DNA of 36,104 nucleotides from Actinomycetota bacterium (GTDB taxonomy: Bacteria; Actinomycetota; Acidimicrobiia; Acidimicrobiales; Ilumatobacteraceae): NCBI GenBank assembly GCA_009927665.1, contig RFMM01000262.1:1-36104 (forward strand), written 5' to 3'. Shown here piece after piece: positions 16,230 to 23,593 of the stretch (within the stretch, counting starts at the first letter, position 1; each line of letters starts with the position of its first letter). Position numbers and translations under genes: made by a program. The notes under the pieces were generated by a model. That model did not search any database. It had not been told where the DNA came from and was given only the letters and a program-made list of their open reading frames with translations.

Positions 16230-17416
16230 GCGGTGACGAGCGAGGCTCGGGCTTGCGAGGTGAGCACTGCCAACACTTGTGCGGTTCGTTCGCCGATGCG
16301 GGCGAGCACGAGGTCGCCGCGCATACCCTTGGCAATCAAACCTCGGTCTTCGAGACCCACCGATACGGCTGGGCCCCGTGTGACCAGACGAACCGCTCGC
16401 GGAAGCGTGCACGCACCTTCTTTGACGAGAATGGGCACTGATTCGATCATGCTGTAGGGAAGATAGTCAGAGCACAACCCATCACAGAGTGCGTTGCGAA
16501 CCAACTCGAGTGCTCCGACGTTGCCGCTGTGACTGCCGCCGCGCATCACGTTTGGCGCGCCACACACGATGCGCAGTTCGCGTTCGCGCGACAGCCGAGC
16601 CGCCTCGATGGTGGTCGGAAACTCGGCGATGTGGGCGCCCCACTCGGTTGCCTCTTCGACCTCATCGGTAGTGGCCAGGTCGTGTCCGATGAGTCGAATG
16701 TGTCCACGGTCGGCCGCGTCGATAATCCAGCCCAGCGCTTCGGTGCGATAGTGCTTCTTGGCTTCACGCTCTTGGAAGTTCTTCTCGACCTCAATCTCTG
16801 CTTGTTCAGCGGAGAGCCCCCGGGTGCCCATGAGATATCGCACCAGGCCACTGCGATCGGTGTACTGGCCTTGACCAGGGGTGTGGTCTTCAAACGACAC
16901 GAGTGGCGTGTCTCCACCAAAGTCGCTGGGCGCGCCGGTGCTGTCGAGGTATTCGCGAAGAGCAACCGAGCCGTCGCCGTCACGGGCGTCGAGACGATGC
17001 AGCAGCCGGTGGTCGATGAGTGAAGAATCCGACTCGCGATAGTCGGTGATGTGCAGACTGAACTCCTTGGCGAGTTCGACGGTGCGGTTCCACTTCAAGT
17101 CGTTCTCCCAACTGATGCCGTGGAAGAGCGTGGTGATGCCGGCGGCACGAATGCGAGATTCGAACGCGCGAAGGGCGAACTCAACGGGCACTCGTGTGCT
17201 CGGACGCGGCATGACCTCGCGCTCTAGGCCGTCATTGTGCGTGTCAACCAGGCCCGGCAGGCAATACGAACCGTGACCATCGAGGGCGTTTGATGGAGCC
17301 GCGCCCTGCGACACATCGGTGATGACACCGTTTTCCACCACCACGACGGCGTTCTCGAGCAGGGCATCGGGCAGCACCGCCGTGACGTTTCGAACTGCGA
17401 ACGTTGCGCCGCTCAT
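16226..17416 (-). CDS. phnM: Alpha-D-ribose 1-methylphosphonate 5-triphosphate diphosphatase PhnM
   Basis: LPGLVDTHNDGLEREVMPRPSTRVPVEFALRAFESRIRAAGITTLFHG; SDYLPYSMIES; amidohydrolase layout; position after phnL. Confidence 0.95.
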   Translation of the reverse strand: MSGATFAVRNVTAVLPDALLENAVVVVENGVITDVSQGAAPSNALDGHGSYCLPGLVDTHNDGLEREVMPRPSTRVPVEFALRAFESRIRAAGITTLFHGISWENDLKWNRTVELAKEFSLHITDYRESDSSLIDHRLLHRLDARDGDGSVALREYLDSTGAPSDFGGDTPLVSFEDHTPGQGQYTDRSGLVRYLMGTRGLSAEQAEIEVEKNFQEREAKKHYRTEALGWIIDAADRGHIRLIGHDLATTDEVEEATEWGAHIAEFPTTIEAARLSRERELRIVCGAPNVMRGGSHSGNVGALELVRNALCDGLCSDYLPYSMIESVPILVKEGACTLPRAVRLVTRGPAVSVGLEDRGLIAKGMRGDLVLARIGERTAQVLAVLTSQARASLVTA

Positions 17417-18168
17417 CGTGCCGCCGATGTGAGGCGCTCGTCGAGTTCGTCAGGAGACCGTTCGGCAACGAGCCGACCTTTCTCAAGCACGAGCACTCGG
17501 CTGGCGAGCCGCTGAATCGCTTCGAGGTCATGAAAGATCGACACCACTGCGACACCACGGTGTGTGAGCGACGCGATGAGAGTGAGAGCCCGTTCGCGAT
17601 TCTCGGGGTCGAGCGCCGACAGCGGCTCATCGAGCAACAGCAGCCGCGGTGGGTGCACGGTGCCTGCGGCGAGGTTGACGCGTTGCTTCTCGCCACCCGA
17701 GAGCACCGAGGCGTAGACATCCCACAGGCGCTCTTCGATGCCGACCCGGTGCAATGCGGCTGCCGCAGCTTCACGGGCGTCATGGTCGGTCATGCCACGC
17801 TGACGAGCCGACCTCGCGACGATCTCGAGCGCACCGCGACGGGGCTCTGAACGCAAGAACTGCGAGACGTAGCCGATCTCGTGGCCACGAATTGCAGCAA
17901 CTTCGGCGTCGGTCAACGAACACATGTCGACATATTCGCCAGCGTGAATCTGCAACCAGACTTCGCCGCTATCGGGGCGATAAGTGCGGTAGATCGACTT
18001 GAGCAACGACGACTTACCCGCACCGCTCATGCCGGCGAGTGCCACGTGTTCTCCGGCACTGAGCGTGAAGTTGATGTCGGCGAATGCAACGACCGTGCGA
18101 TCGCTCACTGCGTGCAAGACGAACGACTTGTTCAACCGCCGCACGTCGAGCACTGGTTCGCGTCTCAT
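17413..18168 (-). CDS. phnL: Phosphonate C-P lyase system protein PhnL (ABC ATPase-like)
   Basis: LDVRRLNKSFVLHAVSDRTVVAFADINFTLSAGEHVALAGMSGAGKSSLLKSIYRTYRPDSG; GYVSQFLRSEPRRGALEIVA; LSGGEKQRVNLAAG. Confidence 0.94.
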   Translation of the reverse strand: MRREPVLDVRRLNKSFVLHAVSDRTVVAFADINFTLSAGEHVALAGMSGAGKSSLLKSIYRTYRPDSGEVWLQIHAGEYVDMCSLTDAEVAAIRGHEIGYVSQFLRSEPRRGALEIVARSARQRGMTDHDAREAAAAALHRVGIEERLWDVYASVLSGGEKQRVNLAAGTVHPPRLLLLDEPLSALDPENRERALTLIASLTHRGVAVVSIFHDLEAIQRLASRVLVLEKGRLVAERSPDELDERLTSAAR

Positions 18169-19049
18169 GCTCGAGCCGCCGCCACGAGTCGCTGGGTATA
18201 CGGGTGGTGAGGGTCTTCGAGCAGCTGATCGGTGAGTGCGTTTTCGACTACTCGGCCGTGTTGCATAACGAGGCAGCGAGACGTGAGCATCTCGATCACC
18301 GAGAAATCGTGCGATACGACGATTGCGGCGATGCGGTGCTCTTCGAGCAGCGATCGAATCAGGTCGAGCACACCGGCGGCAACGCTCGCATCGAGACCGG
18401 TTGTCGGTTCATCGAAGAGCACGACGCTCGGAGAATTGGCGAGGGCCTTGGCAATCTGCACGCGTTGCTTCATGCCACCAGAGAAACTTCGCACGAGATC
18501 GTCCATGCGATTGATCGGCACTTCGGTGCGCGTCAAGAGTTCAGATGCACGGTCACGAATCTTGCCAAAGTTGCGCCAACCCGCCGCGGTAAGTGGTTCG
18601 GCGATGTTTCCACCAGCGCTGATGTTCATCTTCAACCCCTCTGCCGGGTCTTGGTACACGACGGCGAGCGTGTCGATGCGCAGTCGACGGCGAGCCGAAG
18701 AGTCAAGGTCGAACATCGAAACATCACCTTCGGTCGTGCGCAGTCGAGCCTCGCCGCACGACGGTGCGACGTCGCCGGCAAGACATCGCAACACGGTGGT
18801 CTTACCCGAACCCGATTCACCGACGAGACCGAGCGCTTCGCCCGCGGCGACTTCGAACGAAACATCCCACGCTGCTACGACGGCGCCGTTCACCGCGCTC
18901 TTGGAACTTCCAATCTCGGGTCCGGTTGACGCGATGACGGTGTCGTCGTATGGGCCGTACACCCGACCGAGTCGCTCGACCTTCAACATCCACTCTGGTA
19001 CGGCAAGTCGTGCGACGGGGTAGCGGCCGTACTCAACGTCGTTGGTCAT
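18165..19049 (-). CDS. phnK: Phosphonate C-P lyase system protein PhnK (ABC ATPase-like)
   Basis: GEALGLVGESGSGKTTVLRCLAGD; VYQDPAEGLKMNISAGGNIAEPLTAAGWRNFGKIRDRASELL; FSGGMKQRVQIAKALANSP; DDPHHPYTQRLV; ATGA overlap with phnJ. Confidence 0.95.
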   Translation of the reverse strand: MTNDVEYGRYPVARLAVPEWMLKVERLGRVYGPYDDTVIASTGPEIGSSKSAVNGAVVAAWDVSFEVAAGEALGLVGESGSGKTTVLRCLAGDVAPSCGEARLRTTEGDVSMFDLDSSARRRLRIDTLAVVYQDPAEGLKMNISAGGNIAEPLTAAGWRNFGKIRDRASELLTRTEVPINRMDDLVRSFSGGMKQRVQIAKALANSPSVVLFDEPTTGLDASVAAGVLDLIRSLLEEHRIAAIVVSHDFSVIEMLTSRCLVMQHGRVVENALTDQLLEDPHHPYTQRLVAAARA

Positions 19050-19891
19050 GCGCTGGCCTCGCGCGTGCGCCGACACCAGTCGGTGTCGCTACACATCCAA
19101 ACGTCGGAGTTCGGCAGCGAGACGAGGAACGCAGCGTTGCTCTTGCACAACGAGCACGTGGCGCCATCGGCATGTTCGACTTCGAACGGAACATCTTCAA
19201 AGGTCAGTGGCTCAACCTTCGTGCGCGGCGGAATCGCGTAGATGCGCTTCTCGCGACCCGCGCCAAAGAGCGTGAGAAACGGCGACTCGTGCAGCCGCGG
19301 AATGTCCCAACGGGGTATCGGTGTGGTCGCAACCACGTATCGGTCATTGACGAGACACGGATACCCGGTGGTCTGGGTGATGACACCGTTGCGAACCTTG
19401 TCTTCATACAAGCTCACCCACATGCGTGAGTAGTCGGCCTCGGCGTGCATGCGTGCGAGTTCGCGCATGTCGCGTTCGACGCCTCGCAGCGGTTCAGGCA
19501 CTGGCACCTGCAACACGAGAATGCTCTCTTCGTCGAGGCCATCTTCGGGAATGCGGTGCCGACTCTGAATCACACTGGCCTCGGCCGCGATGCTCGTCTG
19601 ATCTGCACCAGTCGAGGTGGTGACGAGCCGACGCAGGTTCACGGCATTGACGCCGTCGTCATCACCCTGGTCGATGACTTTCACGACATCGTCGTCGTGT
19701 ACGACGGCGAGCGTGATCTGCAGGCCACCCGAGCCCCACCCGCGTGCGACTGGCATCTCGCGTGATCCGAACGGCACCTGGTAACCCGGAATCGCGACGG
19801 CCGCCAGAATTGCGCGGCGAATTTCGCGCTTGGCGAATTCGTCGAGCAGTTCGTCTGATTGCGCGGAGTCGATGAGGTCATCAAGAAGCAT
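19046..19891 (-). CDS. phnJ: Alpha-D-ribose 1-methylphosphonate 5-phosphate C-P lyase PhnJ
   Basis: AIPGYQVPFGSREMPVARGWGSGGLQITLAVV; cysteine motif CSLCKSNAAFLVSLPNSDVWMCSDTDWC matches the PhnJ Fe-S/radical SAM cysteines. Confidence 0.97.
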   Translation of the reverse strand: MLLDDLIDSAQSDELLDEFAKREIRRAILAAVAIPGYQVPFGSREMPVARGWGSGGLQITLAVVHDDDVVKVIDQGDDDGVNAVNLRRLVTTSTGADQTSIAAEASVIQSRHRIPEDGLDEESILVLQVPVPEPLRGVERDMRELARMHAEADYSRMWVSLYEDKVRNGVITQTTGYPCLVNDRYVVATTPIPRWDIPRLHESPFLTLFGAGREKRIYAIPPRTKVEPLTFEDVPFEVEHADGATCSLCKSNAAFLVSLPNSDVWMCSDTDWCRRTREASA

Positions 19892-20996
19892 CGCGGTTCC
19901 TCGCTTTGCGCATCGCGAACTTGCGTTCAATCATCGAACGAAAGGTCACATAGTGGGGCAACTTGAGATGCTCCAAGAACCCAGCCGAATCGAGGGCATC
20001 GGTCGTAAGCAGCAACGACTGCTCGAGTTGGGTTCGCCCAGCATCGCGGTGACAAGCGATGTCAAGGTTGGCCATCGCGATGGCTTTGCGTTCGTTGTGA
20101 CCGAAACACAGGCCGTACCCAACGTCGAACTTCGTGCGATCTTCGTCGACGCCTTCAAGGTCTTCGATCGCCTCAACCTCGGTGACCCTTACCGAAGTAA
20201 CACATACCGGCAGCCCGGTCACCGGGTGGCGAACGACGACGTCAAGTGCGCCGTGGCGAACCTCGCCGAGGGTGACCTCGTGCAGATAGCCGTCAGGGCC
20301 GAGAATATTGCGGTACCACTGATTGACCAATGCGCCAGTATCCGCGCGCGTCATTGAGCTGAGCAGCGCCGATCGCGCAGCTGGGGGACGTGCCGGGGTG
20401 CGGGTGATGTCAAAGGGTTCGGGGTCGTCTGCTCGCCGGCGATCGACGACGAGATCCATTTCGCGCAACATCTCGAGTAGCCGCTGCGGCGAACGTTGGG
20501 TGGTGTCGGTGTTGTCGTGCGCTTCGCCGCCTTCATCACCTGGCGTGCCCGACGCCTCTGAGCGAAGCTTCTCGGCCTCTTCGCGCGCCATGTCGTCGCT
20601 CTGGCGTTCGAGGAAGCGCGCGGTGTAGTCGACCGATCGACCGAGCAGTTGGTTGCCCGGTACGCGTTGGAACGCGGGCACGATGCGTCGCTCAACTTTG
20701 ACATCGTCGGCATCTGCCGATTCGGAGTACGCGAATCGGGGGAGCGTCGAGCGATAGGCCCGCAGCAAGTGAACGGCCTCGGTTGCGTCGCCTTCGCTCT
20801 GTCGCAGTGCCTTTGCCGCGAGTCGCGGTGCCCATAAGCCGGCTTCACCCATGACTCGGTCGACGAGCAGGCGAAGCTTTTCGAGAATCTGATCTTCTTC
20901 GAGCCACGACGACTCGGAGGTCAGGCGCAATCGTCGCACGAGTCGCTCGGCAGCGCGAATTGCGTCGAGTCCACCTCGAGCCGAGACGTAGCCCAT
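19881..20996 (-). CDS. phnI: Carbon-phosphorus lyase complex subunit PhnI
   Basis: MGYVSARGGLDAIRAAERLVRRLR...; SVDYTARFLERQSDDMAREEAEKLR; DVGYGLCFGHNERKAIAMANLD; EFLEHLKLPHYVTFRSMIERK-like C-terminus. Confidence 0.96.
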   Translation of the reverse strand: MGYVSARGGLDAIRAAERLVRRLRLTSESSWLEEDQILEKLRLLVDRVMGEAGLWAPRLAAKALRQSEGDATEAVHLLRAYRSTLPRFAYSESADADDVKVERRIVPAFQRVPGNQLLGRSVDYTARFLERQSDDMAREEAEKLRSEASGTPGDEGGEAHDNTDTTQRSPQRLLEMLREMDLVVDRRRADDPEPFDITRTPARPPAARSALLSSMTRADTGALVNQWYRNILGPDGYLHEVTLGEVRHGALDVVVRHPVTGLPVCVTSVRVTEVEAIEDLEGVDEDRTKFDVGYGLCFGHNERKAIAMANLDIACHRDAGRTQLEQSLLLTTDALDSAGFLEHLKLPHYVTFRSMIERKFAMRKARNRDAS

Positions 20997-21001
20997 CGCG
21001 A

Positions 21002-21562
21002 TTAGCCCTGCTCTGCGTGAGTCGTGCGCGGTAGCCCGACGACGACTCCGTCAGACGATACGAGCCAGCAATCGATTCCCGACGGCGGGTGCGCAACCGC
21101 GAGGTTTCGCGCCGCGATGAAGTCGCTTGCTGCCGCACAAACCGACAGCTGAGACTCTGGTCGTGTGCCGGGGCCGCTCAAGCGCAGTGTGAGGTTGTCT
21201 TCGTGCGACTCGTTGCTCACGATGAGTCGGCAACCAAGTTGTGGCTGCAGTGCCGTGCCGCGACCGACGTGCAGCACGAGCTCTTGTGGCGGTGGTGTGG
21301 TGCAGAGAACAAAGTTTGCATCGGCCACGGCGACGACCTTCGAACCGGTGAGCTCTGCCACTTCGGCTTCCAGATCGGCGTCATCTGGGATGCAGAACGT
21401 GGTTTCGATGTCGACGAGTGCAAGTAACGGAAGTGCTAGAGGTGACATTGAGTCACAGAGGTGTGCTGGCATCTGCACTCGTTCGCCAGGGCTGGAAAAT
21501 GCTTGAAGAAGCGACCGAAAGACCATCGTTGAGTCGCGCGACGAGAGGGCAGCCAGCGTCAT
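21002..21562 (-). CDS. phnH: Phosphonate C-P lyase system protein PhnH
   Basis: FRSLLQAFSSPGERVQMP; ALPLLALVDIETTFCI; LRLSGPGTRPESQLSV; GIDCWLVSSDGVVVGLPRTT; position between phnG and phnI. Confidence 0.92.
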   Translation of the reverse strand: MTLAALSSRDSTMVFRSLLQAFSSPGERVQMPAHLCDSMSPLALPLLALVDIETTFCIPDDADLEAEVAELTGSKVVAVADANFVLCTTPPPQELVLHVGRGTALQPQLGCRLIVSNESHEDNLTLRLSGPGTRPESQLSVCAAASDFIAARNLAVAHPPSGIDCWLVSSDGVVVGLPRTTHAEQG

Positions 21563-21563
21563 G

Positions 21564-22022
21564 TCACTCGAACTCTTCGAATTTCACGCGGGTGTCGGCA
21601 ATCTGGTTCCACTCGCGTTGTTCTTGTGCTGCGAGATGCTCGTTCGTCTCTCGACAAAGCGAGTCGATGGCCAAACGCAGTGGCTCATGCTCAGCCGCGG
21701 TCGTTCGAGAGACGACATCACAGATTGCGGCGGCTAGTGCCGCCCGTGGTTCGTCTCCATCGATCATCGCCCAGCCGCGATCAGCACCGATGCGAACTTC
21801 GCATCGAGTCACCAGAATTTCTCCGAGGTAGAACCGCTCGCGACGCACCGGTTCGCGCACCTGCAGCATCAGCGTGCCGCACGCGGGTGGCTGAGTGACG
21901 ATGAGTGACTCGCGCAAGGCTTGGTTGGTCAAGCATTGTTCGCCGAGCTCAACGAGGCGCTCAGGTCGCGACCGCATCAACGCGCTAGACGCATTACTCG
22001 ACCCAACGGTGGTGTTCGGCAC
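21564..22022 (-). CDS. phnG: Phosphonate C-P lyase system protein PhnG
   Basis: LMRSRPERLVELGEQ...; RERFYLGEILVTRCEVRIGADRGWAMIDGDEPRAALAAAICDVV; ADTRVKFEEFE; GTG start, alternative ATG 21977. Confidence 0.92.
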   Translation of the reverse strand: MPNTTVGSSNASSALMRSRPERLVELGEQCLTNQALRESLIVTQPPACGTLMLQVREPVRRERFYLGEILVTRCEVRIGADRGWAMIDGDEPRAALAAAICDVVSRTTAAEHEPLRLAIDSLCRETNEHLAAQEQREWNQIADTRVKFEEFE

Positions 22023-22052
22023 TTTGCCGAGAGTACGAGTGGCGCGTAAACG

Positions 22053-22622
22053 TCAGGTGACGTCAGTGCTAACGGCAAGCAGTTCGCTCGCGAAGTCATC
22101 AAACGAGAGACCGCTCGGCGTAAGGCTCTTGCCTCGTTCATCCCACCGTCGCAGCGCTACGGCGCGCTCGGCCGCAGGGTGGCGCTGGAAGCGCTCGACT
22201 TCGTCAGGGCTCATGCGACCGCCCTGCACGGCGAGGCTGCGCACCGAACCCACCGACAGTGATGCGAAGTAGTCGTCTTCGACGGTGCAGAGATACCGCT
22301 TTGCCTCGACGTGCAGGGCAATCGGAGCGGTAACTGCTGGGCTGAAGTGTCGAGCGAGATAGGCGGCACCAGTTGCCTCGTGCGTGTCGTTCACTGACAC
22401 GTCGACAGAGCCATCGCTGTTCTCAAGGGCCAGCAAGTGGCCAATGTCGTGCAGAAGTGTTGCAACCACGAGAGCAGCATCAGCACCGTCGATGCGGGCG
22501 TGATGAGCGCACTGCACGGCGTGTTCGAGTTGGCTCACTTGTTCGTCGTAGCGGTTCGCGCCCCAACGCTCGTATAACTCGCGAAGTCTCGCGAGAAACT
22601 CGTTGCGACCCACCGAACTCAT
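22053..22622 (-). CDS. phnZ: PhnZ/TmpB-like HD-domain (mixed-valence diiron oxygenase-type) phosphonate-degradation protein
   Basis: QVSQLEHAVQCAHHARIDGADAALVVATLLHDIGHLLA...DTHEATGAAYLARHFSPAVTAPIALHVEAKRYLCTVEDDYFASLS...LAVQGGRMSPDEVERF...ALRRWDERGK. Confidence 0.85.
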   Translation of the reverse strand: MSSVGRNEFLARLRELYERWGANRYDEQVSQLEHAVQCAHHARIDGADAALVVATLLHDIGHLLALENSDGSVDVSVNDTHEATGAAYLARHFSPAVTAPIALHVEAKRYLCTVEDDYFASLSVGSVRSLAVQGGRMSPDEVERFQRHPAAERAVALRRWDERGKSLTPSGLSFDDFASELLAVSTDVT

Positions 22623-23386
22623 CGCGGCACCGGAACCCCGCGAAAATCGTCGATCAGCGAGATCTGCACGCGCTCGCCGCTGGCGATGCGGTCGAGCTCG
22701 ACACGCTTCTTTGCGTAGTACTCATCGCGCAGATCGCCCTCTCTCGCTGCGTTGTAGGTCGGGTAAATTGCGCGCCGGTCGCGCGCCGACCGATTGTCGC
22801 CTGAGCGGTGTGGTGTGCGCGAGTGAAACCACATGGTTTGCCCGGCCCGCAGCGGAGCAGGCTGCCACTGCAGGGTTTGGGCTACCGACGGTGGAATGCA
22901 GCCACGCTCGTCGGTCTCGATCAACTCGTGGTGCATTGCTGAAACGACGTCGAGGCAACCGTTTTCAGTGGTGGCGTCGTCAACCGCAATCATGCAGGAG
23001 ACATGCGACTCAATGAACGGATATGCAGGTGCGTCTTGGTGCGGCTCCCACCCTGCGCCGCCTGCGAGCTTGTAGTTGATCTTTTCTTTGTACAGCACTG
23101 CCTGTTCGCCAAGCAGTTCACTCGCCGCCGCAATCATGGTGCCGGTGCACAGCACTTGCTGTAGCCCAACGTGGTAGGGCGTGAAGTACTCCGTGCGACA
23201 GCGGCGTGGGCCATGCTGGGTGAGCTCGTAGTGATTCATCCAGCCGCCTGCATCATTCCACGACTGCACATCGCCCACCCACTGACGCAGCTTTGCCGTC
23301 TGGTCGGCGTCGAGCAGATTGGTAATCACCCAACCATCGCGCGCAAAGCTCTCGAGCTCTACCGCACTGAGCACCGTTGCTGACAC
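22619..23386 (-). CDS. phnY: PhnY-like Fe(II)/2-oxoglutarate (phytanoyl-CoA dioxygenase family) oxygenase
   Basis: HQDAPAYPFIESHVSCMIAVDDATTENGCLDVVSAMHH (HxD facial-triad part, PhyH-like), TMWFHSRTPHRSGDNRSARDRRAIYPTYNAAREGD; ATGA overlap with the phnZ-like gene. Confidence 0.85.
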   Translation of the reverse strand: MSATVLSAVELESFARDGWVITNLLDADQTAKLRQWVGDVQSWNDAGGWMNHYELTQHGPRRCRTEYFTPYHVGLQQVLCTGTMIAAASELLGEQAVLYKEKINYKLAGGAGWEPHQDAPAYPFIESHVSCMIAVDDATTENGCLDVVSAMHHELIETDERGCIPPSVAQTLQWQPAPLRAGQTMWFHSRTPHRSGDNRSARDRRAIYPTYNAAREGDLRDEYYAKKRVELDRIASGERVQISLIDDFRGVPVPR

Positions 23387-23428
23387 GAGTTCAAAGAATA
23401 CTCAGCTCTCCCCATAGCGGTAACTTCG

Positions 23429-23461
23429 GCAACAGAAACGATGCGTGAACTTCACACAAAC
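23429..23461 (-). promoter_or_regulatory. Candidate Pho-box-like repeat upstream of phnYZGHIJKLM
   Basis: Minus strand reads GTTTGTGTGAA-GTTCACGCATC-GTTTCTGTTGC: three consecutive 11-mers each beginning GTTT/GTTC; 11-nt period as in actinobacterial PHO boxes; by eye only. Confidence 0.4.
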
Positions 23462-23593
23462 CCCGTTGGGCTCCTGATCAATGCGAACTCGTGAAGGGTC
23501 GTTGGATTCGTAATACGAAATTCACGAAGAATACGCCAACCGTATGTCGGTCGTCAAACGCGGCGAAACCTGGGAGTCGTAGTTTTTCGCGCG

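Noticed and set aside
15807-16457. Plus-strand ORFs over the IMPase/phnM region
   Set aside because: Antisense to conserved IMPase motifs; no family resemblance.
18084-18929. 281-aa plus-strand ORF
   Set aside because: Antisense to phnK; no recognisable motif.
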